DNA from: Scleroderma bovista
Taxonomy: Eukaryota; Basidiomycota; Agaricomycetes; Boletales; Sclerodermataceae
Direction: 5' to 3'
Assembly (NCBI GenBank): GCA_037178675.1
Contig: JAYMGJ010000277.1
Location: forward strand, 99,622 to 163,621
DNA length: 64,000 nt
In this document: positions 34,750-46,398 of the stretch, in pieces
Position numbering within the stretch: position 1 is the first letter of the stretch
How the letters are laid out: every line of letters starts with the position of its first letter
Position numbers and translations under genes: made by a program
Notes under the pieces: generated by a model
The model's input: the letters and a program-made list of their open reading frames with translations, nothing else
What the model was told of the DNA's origin: nothing
Databases searched by the model: none

Positions 34750-35700
34750 ATTCACAGAATGAAGTTGTCTTCATTGAGTTCATTGTCTTCGTGCTCCCCG
34801 CTGGGGCCGCCCATCGTCATATCATCTGCAAAACATGTTGGCGTGGTCCCAGGTATCCTGTCAATGATACCCCATTTCCCTCGTGTCTTCACTAAGCCTA
34901 CAACCGCCTTCAAACTTCTGAGATCCATGATTATCCTCGCCTTCGAAGTCTTGAAGAAGACACTCGATTTGGAAGCAACCTTCCCATCCGTATCCCATGG
35001 TTTGACAAGTGCGACCAGAATCGTTTTCTCTCTCAGTGGTCCAAAGAACGACGCAGCAGGTACACGAAGAGCAATTATTTTTTCCAGGTCGCCATACCCT
35101 GTTCGAACTAAGGTGGCCCCTGCATGTGTCTCATACGTTATTTCAAACTATGCTGTATTTATTAGCTGCTAGAGATAAGTACCTGACAAGATGAACGTAC
35201 TCTGACATAACAATTCCGTCGTTCTAATGCGCCAAGCCTGCGTGACACTTGCTTAGTTCGAAATAGGTCTCCACCATGCTGTATCCTTAGCTTTCCCGCA
35301 GTGAACAGTGCAGTCATTGGAAGTAATTTCCTGTCTTCTGAAATTTGTTTGCCAAGGACTTCACCAAAGTACCGCGCAATCCTTTTACGAAGGTCTTGAT
35401 CCAGTTCGTAATCTTTCTCATAAGGTGGCCGAAGTATGTAGTCTGGGTCTAGTCAACTGTAAATGAAGTTAATATCTAACAAATGATATACATGCTCACA
35501 ATCCTCGAGAATATGTTCAAAACCAACTGGACCGTCACCCTCACACTCTCCTTCATTTGCAAGTTCCTCTGAAAGGTTGTATCGCATCCGCAGCTGTTCC
35601 AAATATGTACGGTGAAGCAAAACCTTATTTAAATTACTCCAAGGACGGCTGCATGAGTGGAGTGAGTTTTGGAGCATGCCGCAAAACGAGCCCATGCACC
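34750..35700 (-). pseudogene. C-terminal fragment of a transposon-type protein
   Basis: Minus-strand coding pieces in order: KVLLHRTYLEQLRMRYNLSE (about 35620), DPDYILRPPYEKDYELDQDL (about 35440), RIARYFGEVLGKQISEDRKL, KLRIQHGGDLFR, YETHAGATLVRTGYGDLEKI (about 35130), FFGPLREKTILVALVKPW, RIIMDLRSLKAVVGLVKTRG with KWGIIDR (about 34880), then an acidic tail ending near 34760. I recall this series (a Y..PYE..Y.L...LR block, KVRI..GG, a late D...V.GRV...WGIIDR block) from C-termini of fungal DNA-transposon proteins. No N-terminal or catalytic part is present upstream, where the minisatellite begins. Confidence 0.4.
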
Positions 35701-35969
35701 TGTGTAGGCCGTGTTATACGGTCAGCGGACGATGACAATCGGCCGTGCTACACGGGCTGGCGGAAGTGAGGCTTATGACTGGGGCTTTCCTGTATCACAT
35801 GGGTCAGCCACCGAAAGCATTGTCACCAAGTGACAATGGTGGGCCCATGGCTGTGTTGTCACCATGGGGTAGGGTGAAAGTCTTAAGCCGGACAAATGGG
35901 TGTCTTCATGAAAATACTCGGGCTGAGAGGAGTAGCATACCAATACAATAAGTGAGCCAGTGCGCAATA

Positions 35970-38215
35970 GAGGCAGTACTGTGGCCACGGCAAGACTGCA
36001 GCCATGGCACTACTGCGGCCACGGCACTACGGCAGCCATGGCAAGACTGCGGCCATGGCACTATGGCGGCCACGGCAAGACTGAGGCCATGGCACTATGG
36101 CGGCCATGGAAAGACTGCGGCCATGGCACTACAGTGGCCACGGAAAGACTGCGGCCACAGCAAGACTGCGGCCATGGCAAGACTGTGGCCACGGCACTAC
36201 TACTGCCATGGAAAGACTGTGGTCACGGCAAGACTGCAGCCACGGCACTACTACTGCAGCCATGGCAAGACTGCTGCCACGGCACTACTGCAGCCACAGC
36301 AAGACTGCAGCCACGGCACTACTACTGCGGCCATGGCAAGACTGCGGCCACGGCACTACTGTGGCCATGGCAAGACTGTGGCCACAGCACTACTGCGGCC
36401 ATGGAAAGACTGCGGCCATGGCAAGACTGCGGCCACGGCACTACTACTGCGGCCATGGCAAGACTGCGGCCACGGCACTACTACTGCCATGGAAAGACTG
36501 CGGTCACGGCAAGACTGCAGCCACGGCACTACTACTGCAGCCATGGCAAGACTGCTGCCACGGCACTACTGTGGCCACAGCAAGACTGCAGCCACGGCAC
36601 TACTACTGTGGCCATGGCAAGACTGCGGCCATGGCAAGACTGTGGCCACAGCACTACTGCGGCCATGGAAAGACTGCGGCCACGGCACTACTACTGCAGC
36701 CATGGCAAGACTGCAGCCACGGCACTACTGCGGCCATGGCAAGACTGTGGCCACAGCACTACTGTGGCCATGGAAAGACTGCGGCCATGGCAAGACTGCG
36801 GCCACAGCACTACTACTGCCATGGAAAGACTGCGGTCACGGCAAGACTGCAGCCACGGCACTACTACTGCAGCCATGGCAAGACTGCTGCCACGGCACTA
36901 CTGTGGCCACAGCAAGACTGCAGCCACGGCACTACTACTGTGGCCATGGCAAGACTGCGGCCATGGCAAGACTGTGGCCACAGCACTACTGCGGCCATGG
37001 AAAGACTGCAGCCACGGCACTACTGCGGCCATGGCAAGACTGTGGCCACAGCACTACTGTGGCCATGGAAAGACTGCGGCCATGGCAAGACTGCAGCCAC
37101 GGCACTACTACTGCAGCCATGGCAAGACTGCTGCCACGGCACTACTGTGGCCACAGCAAGACTGCAGCCACGGCACTACTACTGCGGCCATGGAAAGACT
37201 GCGGCCATGGCAAGACTGCGGCCACGGCAAGACTGCGGCCACGGCACTACTGCGGCCATGGCAAGACTGTGGCCACAGCACTACTGTGGCCATGGAAAGA
37301 CTGCGGCCATGGCAAGACTGCAGCCACGGCACTACTACTGCGGCCATGGCAAGACTGCAGCCACGGCACTACTACTTCAGCCATGGCAAGACTGCTGCCA
37401 CGGCACTACTGTGGCCACAGCAAGACTGCAGCCACGGCACTACTACTGCAGCCATGGCACTACTGCGGCCATGGAAAGACTGCGGCCATGGCAAGACTGC
37501 GGCCACGGCAAGACTGCGGCCACGGCACTACTACTGCAGCCATGGCAAGACTGCTGCCACGGCACTACTGCGGCCACAGCAAGACTGCAGCCATGGCACT
37601 ACTACTGCGGCCATGGCAAGACTGTGGCCACGGCAAGACTGCAGCCATAGCACTACTGCAGCCACAGCACTACTGCAGCCATGGCATGACTGTGGCCATG
37701 GCACTACTGCAGCCATGGCACTACTGCAGCCATGGCACTACTGTGGCCATGGCAAGACTGTGGCCACGGCAAGACTGCAGCCATGGCACTACTACTGCGG
37801 CCATGGCAAGACTGCAGCCACAGCACTACTGTGGCCATGGCAAGATGCCATGGCTGCGGCCAAAGCAGGACTGTGGCCATGACAAGACTGCGGCCATGGC
37901 AAGACTGCAGCCATGGCACTACTGCAGTTGCAGAAAGACTGCGGCTATGGCATGACTGCAGCCATGACAATCTCAGGCATGGCAAGACTGTGGCAATGGC
38001 ACAACTGCAGCATATCACAACTGCAGCCATGGTACAACTGTGGCCATGGCAAGATGGTGGTTATGCAGCTATGGCAAGTCTGCAACCATGGCATGACTGT
38101 GGCCACAGCACAACAGACTGTGGCCATGGAAAGACTGTGGTGATGGCACAACTGCAGCCACAGTACCACTACAACCATGGCACTGCACCCTGTGGCATGG
38201 GAACCATTGCCTAAG
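35970..38215 (+). repeat. 17-bp minisatellite, about 2.2 kb, open in all three forward frames
   Basis: Head-to-tail units of GGCAAGACTGCGGCCAC and GGCACTACTGCGGCCAC, with 20-bp versions carrying an extra ACT. Both unit lengths leave remainder 2 on division by 3, so each frame cycles through the same peptide series (MARLRPRHYYC, GHGKTAATALL, PWQDCGHGTT), and three overlapping stop-free frames of 517-667 codons result. Variation sits mainly at two sites: the CG of CTGCGGCC appears as CG, TG or CA, and the CG after GGCCA likewise. Some units read GGAAAGACTG. The right margin (after about 37860) is more degenerate. I do not call a protein here. Confidence 0.95.
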
Positions 38216-38229
38216 GCATACTAGGCACT

Positions 38230-38620
38230 GTGACTGAGGCATGCTGGCCACAGCAGTCCAACCTGGGTAAGTTATTATAAATGATAGTAGTGGTGGGATG
38301 TATAAGAATATTTCAATACCTATAGGAAACACTCAGTATGTGCACAAAGTGTCATAATGCCTATGTGGAGACATACATTCACTGATATGAAAGTGCACTG
38401 CACTGCATACACTTAAATAACATTACCTCAGTACATGCACAAAGTGTAACAATGCCTGGGGTGTATATTGTGTAGGTACAAAATATATATGTTTGAAATG
38501 AGAAGAGAGATAAGGTTATTGAACTGTTGAAGTGCTGACACAGTGACCGATAAGTATTGTATATGGGCAGTTATCACTCACACACCCATATGTGGACTCC
38601 TGCAGCTCTGTGCACTCAGG
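38230..38620. other. Low-CpG spacer between two repeat arrays
   Basis: No coding signal. Contains two copies of the phrase TGCACAAAGTGT (about 38341 and 38435) and very few CG dinucleotides. Confidence 0.4.
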
Positions 38621-38629
38621 ACATGTGTT

Positions 38630-40330
38630 CTGCACCATATGTGCATAATGAATCATTGCCACTGGTGTGCTTGCCTAGAAGATTATGTGTGTGGTTATAT
38701 GTGTCTTGGACATTGTTTCCATGGCCGGAAGGGGCCAGAGCATTATTCCCGCAGCCATATTGGGACTCCTGTGGACCTTTTTGCTCATAACATATGTCCG
38801 GCAACAACATTTGCGTAATACATGATTACCACTGTTTTACTTGCCCAGCTCATGTTGTACATGGTACTATGTGTCGGGGACATTGTTGCCATGGCTGAAG
38901 CATGCCAGGACATTATTCCTGTAGCCATATTTGGACTCCTGCGGACCTTTCTGCTCACAACATATGTTTGGCAATGATATTTGCTTAATACATGATTACT
39001 TGCCCAGCTCATGTTGTATATGATACTATGTGTCCGGGACATTGTTACTGCGGCAGGAGCATGCCGAAGCATTATTCCCGCGGCCATATTTAGACTCCTG
39101 CGGACCTTTCTGCTCACAACATATGTTTGGCAATGATATTTGTTTAATACATGATTACTTGCCCAGCTCATGTTGTATATAATACTATGTGTCCGGGACA
39201 TTGTTACTGCGGCCGGAGCATGCCGAAGCATTATTCCCGCGGCCATATTTAGACTCCTGCGGACCTTTCTGCTCACAACATATGTTCGGCAATGATATTT
39301 GTTTAATACATGATTACTTGCCCAGCTCATGTTGTATATGATACTATGTGTCCGGGACATTGTTACTGCGGCCGGAGCATGCCGAAGAATTATTCCCGCG
39401 GCCATATTTGGACTCCTGTGGACCTTTCTGCTCACAACATATGTTTGGCAATGATATTTGTTTAATACATGATTACTTGCCCAGCTCATGTTGTATATGA
39501 TACTATGTGTCCGGGACATTGTTACTGTGGCCGGAGCATGCCGAAGAATTATTCCCGCGGCCATATTTAGACTCCTGCAGACCTTTCTGCTCACAACATA
39601 TGTCTGGCAATGATATTTGCTTAATACATGATTATCACTGTTTTACTTGCCCAGTTCATGTTGTACTTGGTACTATGTGTCCGGGACATTGTTTCTGCGG
39701 CCGGAGCATGCCGAAGCATTATTCCCGCGGCCATATTTAGACTCCTGTGGACCTTTCTGCTCACAACATATGTTTGGCAATGATATTTGTTTAATACATG
39801 ATTACTTGCCCAGCTCATGTTGTATATAATACTATGTGTCCGGGACATTGTTACTGCGGCCGGAGCATGCCGAAGCATTATTCCCGCGGCCATATTTAGA
39901 CTCCTGCGGACCTTTCTGCTCACAACATATGTCCGGCAATGATATTTGCTTAATACATGATTATCACTGTTTTACTTGCCCAGTTCATGTTGTACTTGGT
40001 ACTATGTGTCCGGGACATTGTTGCTGCGGCCGGAGCATGCCGAAGCATTATTCCTGCGGCCATATTTGGACTCCTGCGGACCTTTCTGCTCACAACATAT
40101 GTTAGGCAATGATATTTGCTTAATACATGATTACCACTGTTTTACTTGCCCAGCTCATGTTGTACTTGGTACTATGTGTCTGGGACATTGTTGCCGTGGC
40201 CGGAGCATGCCGGAGCATTATTCCCGCGGCCATATTTGGACTCCTGTGGCCCTTTCTTCTCAAAACATATGTCCAGCAACCATATTTTCATAATCCATCA
40301 GTGTCATGGTACACCAATGATATGTATATT
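38630..40330. repeat. Satellite array, 159- and 170-bp units, ten copies
   Basis: Ten head-to-tail copies, each with CATTATTCCCGCGGCCATAT, GACTCCTG(C/T)GGACCTTTCT and CTCACAACATATG. Copies recur at about 38739, 38909, 39069, 39228, 39387, 39546, 39716, 39875, 40045 and 40215. Long units differ from short ones by an 11-bp insert (CCACTGTTTTA) after CATGATTA. The first and last copies are the most diverged, as usual for arrays homogenised in the centre. The minus-strand frame of 269 codons (38785-39594) exists because 159 is 53 x 3. Confidence 0.93.
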
Positions 40331-41140
40331 GTGCTGATCCTGTAGTGCCGATAGTATGTTGTGCTGCTGTTCTGCTGTGCCATGTTGTGCCGCATCCAGG
40401 CTTGTGCTGAAAGTGTAGTGCCACATGTATGTACTGCCGCATCCTGGCTTAATGGTACTATGAGAGCTGCATATATGCGGCACTACATTTAGACAATGAA
40501 CATGGTATCTAGGGCCTGTTGGGTATACTGGAATGCCAACCTCATGGCCCATCGTACCGAAGGGGAAGCCAACATACAGGCCTGCCCGACTACATAGTTG
40601 TCACCACATTGAGGGCTTGCTTCATGCTCTGGGATACCACATTCATAACCTGTGACTTTGAAATATACTTGCAAGGTTTCCCCACATAGCTATATAACAC
40701 CTTTACTAGGGCCCATCTAATGCTATGGGACATCATACCCATATGCTGGCCATGCTACTCTGAAGGGTACACCCTATATGCAGCCCATTGGGAAGCAAGG
40801 GACACTATATATGCGGCTTTACACCAAGGCCAGGGCAACAACCCTACAGCCCAATAAAACATATGGGACACACCATTCTATCAGCCCACCAACAGAAACA
40901 GGACACCAATTCCACAGCTTGATGCAAAGTATGCAACACTGGCACTGCAGCCCTTCTATTCATTTGCATGGCTAGGGCTCCATAGTAGAATAGAGTACAC
41001 CATCTCCAGGGCCCCCTGATCCTATAGATGATCATGTTCCTGGGGCTGTCATGTAATAATGGGACACCATCATAGTGGGCTTGACACATTGTGAGACACC
41101 AATTTAGTGTATGGTTCTTTGGCCACATTGCTGCAACTAC
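40331..41140. other. Repeat-rich non-coding stretch
   Basis: No supported gene. A short local repeat of GTTGTGC/GCCGCATCC(A/T)GGCTT phrases occurs at 40370-40450, with a near-palindromic GTGCCGCAT/ATGCGGCAC pair; otherwise nothing recognised. Confidence 0.4.
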
Positions 41141-41164
41141 TACCCTAGTCCTTTGCCACAATGC

Positions 41165-41515
41165 CATGGCGGCTGCCCTGCTGCAATCATTCAGCCTCAA
41201 TGCCGTGGCAACCCTGTGGCATTCACCTCTGGCCACATTGCTATGGCAGTGCCCTGCTGCAATCATTCAGCCTCAATGTTGCAGCAACCCTGTGGCATTC
41301 ACCTCTGGCCACATTGCTACGGTAGCGCCCTGCTGCAATCATTCGGCCTCAATGCCGTGGCAACCCTGTGGCATTTACTTCTGGCTGGCGGCTGCCCTGC
41401 TGCAATCATTCGGCCTCAATGCCGCGGCAACCCTGTGGCATTCACCTCTGGCCGCATTGCTATGGCGGCTGCCCTGCTGCAATCATTCGGCCTCAATGCT
41501 GGCTGCATATGGCAG
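41165..41515. repeat. Tandem repeat, about 76-bp unit, five copies
   Basis: GCCCTGCTGCAATCATTC recurs at about 41175, 41251, 41327, 41394 and 41471. Each unit continues GCCTCAATGCCG(T)GG and GGCATTCACCTCTGGCC. The third unit is about 10 bp short. No protein is called. Confidence 0.9.
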
Positions 41516-41529
41516 GCCCTTTTGCCCTT

Positions 41530-43690
41530 TTGCAGTCCATTCTGATCTAGTGTACCAGTGTGTCAGCCCACTGATATTGCTTGGTGACAACCTCTCCATG
41601 AGCCACCAATATTGCATGGTGAAACTGCTTACATTAGCCCACTCGTATGGCATGGGGATGCGCCATAGCTGGGCCCTATCCCAGCTGGCCATGTAGAACG
41701 GCCAATTGTCAGCTTCGTCTGTCCGTGTTGTATGGGACAATGCAGGTGCATTATGTGACCGACCATAGTGCTACAACCACCAACTCTAAGCATGTCTCCT
41801 GGAGGCCAAATGCATGACCTAATGGGTCCTCTTGCAGGTGAAATGGGCAAGGTGCAAAAGCACTTGAAAATGGTACACCAAAGGCCACCAGATGGCCATG
41901 CAGGAAAAGGACAGCCTGAGGGAGTGAACAGAAACGATGACCTACCTAGCTGAGTGGCTCTGTCATGGAAGGAACTGACAGTGAAAGACTTAGAAGAATA
42001 TCTTGTTCAACGTGCTGACATCATCACACACCATGACATGTTAGTAGGTAACCTACCTTTGACATGACGTTGCCAAGGTAGCAAGTGTCTGCAAAGCATT
42101 AAATCGTTTTGCATGCGTGAAATGATGCAATTCTTTGCAGCATTGACACCAACATCGGGCAGATTGTGCATGTGAAGGTAAAGCAAAATGTTGCATTTGA
42201 GATTTTGTAATATTTGACACTATCTGGACATATGCTTGATAAGGAAATTCACATCTCGGCATACCGTGTCACACCAGGGGATGTCCAATTCTCACTGGGG
42301 TTGAAATTGCACGTGCACCTGGCGTAAATCATCGACGAAGTGCGCACAAGACTGGGACCCATATTAGTGTAGACTTAGTAATAGTCCTCTTTAGAGTAGA
42401 TGTTACATGTCACACATCATATGTCACAGTCACATGTCACACTATTTGTTGTATATAAACAGTGTTCATCGCTTATATAATAAAAACAGCTCTTAACCAG
42501 CCACCGCTACCATCTCTGGTTGTGCACTCCACCCAACAGGTGAGTTGGAGTAGCAGTTCCTCTACATATATAGGTATTGCTTCAACAAGTCTCGTGTTAA
42601 TGCAATTTATGTGAAACTGAATCTTCACTCGAAATGCTGTCTGCGTCGGCAGAACCCTTGCTTGACAGGAATGGCCTAAGTTCAAAATTACAGCTATTGT
42701 GAAGCAATAACTAAGTCCAAACATATGAAGATACTAGACAACGCCGAAGGATGGAACCAACTACCACAGAGGTCGCATTCCAAATTCACACGCTCGGCCA
42801 GGAAAGGAAGGACTTTCAAAAGTTACATATTCTCACGACTTAAGGTATTCCCAGAACCCTTGCTCTCCAAGCAAGGGAATATGTAAGTGCTTAGGTGGGC
42901 ATTGCTTGCGCACCTAACCCAAGGTGAGTGCCCAGTGAGTGCCTGGTGAGTGGGCAATCACTTTTCTTGTTCACAAAAGTTCAGATCTTTCATATGTGCA
43001 AAATGGCAATTTACATTTGAAACTCTGCCAACAACACAAAATACCTTATTTCCTCGGTCATTTTTGCAGTCATAAAATTTGAGATTTTTGGCCAATCAAA
43101 AGGGCTTTCTAACACTTCAAATAGTGAATTGGCTTTTATGTACAATAAAACTTCTTATTTATTTGCCGTTTTATCAAGTATTTACATGCCAAATTACATG
43201 TCTTATTTCGAGCAATATTTTATTGACAATGATGATTTCAAATTTTAATGGCACTAAAATGTGAAAATAAAATTTAAAACTGTTGTTTGACATTTTCAAT
43301 GCACTATAAACGGCGGGAAAATGTCGAAATCCCTGGTGTGTTAGTCGTGCCCGGTGTCGCATGGACCGTGCACCCATCGCTGGACATTCAGCTCACAACA
43401 AAGGTTACCTACAAAACTACGACAGTGGTTCCTTTATAATAACTTGCCAGTAATAAGGAGCACCATTACTCAGTTGAATGAGTTGTAACTTATTGTAATG
43501 ACAAAATGACATAGATTCTTGGAATGTTTTGAGAGGGTTTGTCATTGAGTTGGATGTATCTCGCGGAACTGCGACAAGGATTTCCATCACATAAGGCAGG
43601 TAACCAATAGAAGGGATATTGTACACGGATATGTCTCTAAGCTTGAACTACCGACAGGCGCCTAGCAAATTCCACCAATGCCCTATAAAA
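41530..43690. other. Intergenic, nothing firmly recognised
   Basis: About 2.2 kb with no convincing open frame; partly AT-rich (43000-43300). 42369-42539 has an LTR-like look (TATA motif at about 42455, ends TG...CA) but no target duplication was found. Confidence 0.4.
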
Positions 43691-43697
43691 GGATTCC

Positions 43698-45970
43698 TCA
43701 GTATTGATGAAACGCGGAGCGTGGGTTGACTGACCGAACAGGACGGCCCGTCATTCCTTTCTCTTGGTATGCGGTTGGCCGAGTGAACTACGAGTAGATG
43801 TCAGAACCACCACTGACACTTTGACAAGCGCAAGTCGAAGGGCCTACGTACCTCCATCGTCCCGGCGATGTCCAGATGGGCCCATTGCACAGTGGCCGCT
43901 GTCCCATCCTTGGCTTCGATACCGTCAACGAATGATTTCAGGAACAATGCAGCAGTGCATGCGCCCGCAGGTCTGCCTCCGGTCTACGCGTGGTTATTAC
44001 TAGGAAGTTCCCGACAGATCAATCGGGTACACGAGTTGACGTACGTTGCACAAGTCTGCGTTGGAAGAATTAATCTGTGGGCCATAGTCCTCATCTAGTG
44101 GCATGCGCCAGAAGCGGTCGTATTCCACCTCCCCGGCTGCGTGTAACTGTTCCCAGAGCTTATCTGAGGTCTGTGGGAGGTGTAACCAAGATGCTCATTT
44201 ACGGGAAAGTGACGCACAGTGAACACCCCTGAATAGACATCACCAAGGGCAACATCCATAGCGCTGCACCGAGTCAGGTTTTTTTAAAAGAAGATAGCGA
44301 TCAGTGGACTTGCCCAGTTAGCGTCGCTACGTCAATCACAGTATGCGGTTTGAATTGCGTGGAGGCGTAGTAGAGAGCATCTACATGATAGGTCAGCACA
44401 CGAATGATTCACACGGAAGAATTAGACGAACCAGCAAGGATCAGACGTCCTTCAGCATCAGTATTGTCAATTTCAATCGATTTTCCGTTCATAGCGTACA
44501 CACTGCATCAAAAACATATGAAATGGGAAGCAAAAGAATAGAATATGTGATTGTACGTACACATCACCGGGCTTGTTTGCACTGGGTCCTGGGAGGTTTT
44601 CACAGAGTGGTGTAACAGCCACAGCATTGATTCTAAGAAGGATCAAGGGGGTGAACATGTGCGGCACGTATGTTCGAGGGATACGCACGGCAGTTGGAGT
44701 TTCGCAATAGCCAACATCGAAGCAACGACGGTAGCCGCACCGCCTACCAGTTGTGAGCGGCTGGTATATTCTTAGTACGTTGGCATCAAACCTTACCCAT
44801 GTCACCACGCATGAGCTTCATCCCCTATGGAGATTGTTATTCCACGAAGTGATTCGAAAATGCATTGTCCAAACTTACTGCGCCAGGCTTCAGACTGATA
44901 CCTCCGGAGTCAAAAGTGATACCCTTCCCTACGAATGCTAAAGGCTGGTCACCGGGAGACGGGGCTCCCTTGTAGTGACTAGAAGGGATGCCATGCAACT
45001 CAATGTCGATATACAATGCAACTGTACTTACATCTCAAGAAACTTGGCAGGTTCGTCAGTACCCTTTGTCACTGAAAGGAATGTTCGCTGGGAACATTCA
45101 GAGTGATTCGACCGGACTAAACGAACAACCTTACCATGCCCTTCTCAACAGCCCAATCTGAGAGGAAGTTAGTAAAGAAACTAGTATACCAACTAAATTC
45201 GAACCTTCATCGTGGACAAATATTTCCACGTTGTTGATGCCCTGGAATTCCGCTTTTGCACGCTCGGTAAAAGCCTTTCATTCATAGTCAAAGGTGCTGT
45301 TGATTACTGATATTGCCATGCTTACAGTGGGAGTCACGATATTTGCAGGTAGTTCCATTAACTGAGGAGATGTGTATCGCACCACTGTACATGCAATGCA
45401 ACTCTTGACTTACGGTTCGAGCAAAATTCTGAGCTGTCGCATAGACGACACCGCGCTCAAATTCAGGAGAACTTCCGCTTGCCGTGATGCGGAGCTTCTC
45501 CGGCGCGGGCTCCTTTCCACGAGGATCAAAGGGAGAGGGCGGGGATGTCTTCAGAGTGAAATCATACAATGCCAAGTGAGCGGCAACAGCTAAACAACAT
45601 GATCAGAACACGATTTAATTCGAAGTAGCAGGGAAATCTCACCAACTGCGTGAGGATCTTGTGAAATATCGACGACAGCCTCTGATATACCATCCCCCAA
45701 AGCTTTTACCTTCTTGACACCACTCCCGACAGCCTTGCGGATGCGCTCACGACACTCATTGCCCGTTTTGTTAGTAAACCCCTCTCCAAGGGAAGCGAGG
45801 GCAGCGACATCCTTTCCAGGAGTTCCATAGAACAAGTACGAGGATCCAACTTTTGTTAGCTTCTGAGACGGAGGCAGTTTGGCCCAGAGAGCAGCCGTGT
45901 CGACCGACGGAACTATGCTGGAGACGGGATTCTGAGGATCGAGAGGAACGATGTAGGCTTTGGTAGACAT
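43698..45970 (-). CDS. Leucine aminopeptidase, M17 family
   Basis: Metallo-aminopeptidase releasing N-terminal residues from peptides. Start 45970 ([18 protein letters not shown]); an in-frame Met at 46027 would add an Arg-rich leader (MFMPRVICRIRSPSSRLRA) that could be a mitochondrial targeting signal. The N-terminal domain covers exon 1 ([24 protein letters not shown]) and [14 protein letters not shown]. The catalytic domain shows the expected metal and substrate residues: [17 protein letters not shown] (Lys, Asp), [21 protein letters not shown] (Asp, Glu), followed by [11 protein letters not shown]. The end is LDIAGTME, then [14 protein letters not shown], a typical M17 C-terminus, with stop at 43698. 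Many short introns. One intron begins GCAAGT after ACTGG (about 44305), a GC-AG intron that keeps the frame [18 protein letters not shown]. No lesion seen; probably functional. Confidence 0.9.
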
Positions 45971-46398
45971 AGCTCGCAGTCGAGAAGATGGTGATCTGAT
46001 TCTACAGATAACCCTGGGCATAAACATCTGTCGGAATTCGGGATAACCGCCGTGTCTAAACTTGTCAGTGTCGAATTGAGGTCTTTTGCTACGGTTGCGC
46101 CACGTGTCGGCAACCTTGCTGCAACCCCAAACACCTGAATGACACTAGGGCTTTGCTAGTTGGATGTAGTACTTACACAAATATTGCGAGGATGCGTGTT
46201 GCGCATGTTGGTACCACGTGTGTTGACCTGACGGAAACTGGACGCCTGGAAGTTCCGCTATGTTCAGCACCACCAGGGCGCCAGACCTCAACACGGCAAG
46301 ATTGCACGTCACCAGTCGGCGTACAATAGTCGCATTCGGTGCGGGGATATGTCTATTTTCTAATCGACCTCGTATTTCAACTTCCCTAAAAGCAGGTC

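Noticed and set aside
35952..37955. Three overlapping forward open frames of 517-667 codons as genes
   Set aside because: They are produced by a 17/20-bp tandem repeat without stops; no start context, introns or family similarity supports a protein.
38785..39594. 269-codon minus-strand frame as a gene
   Set aside because: It follows from a 159-bp (53-codon) satellite unit and breaks wherever a 170-bp unit occurs.
38630..40330. CRISPR-like array
   Set aside because: Units are contiguous satellites with no unique spacers, in a eukaryotic genome.
42369..42539. Solo LTR
   Set aside because: TATA-like motif and TG...CA ends look right, but the flanking five bases do not match and no partner LTR is present.
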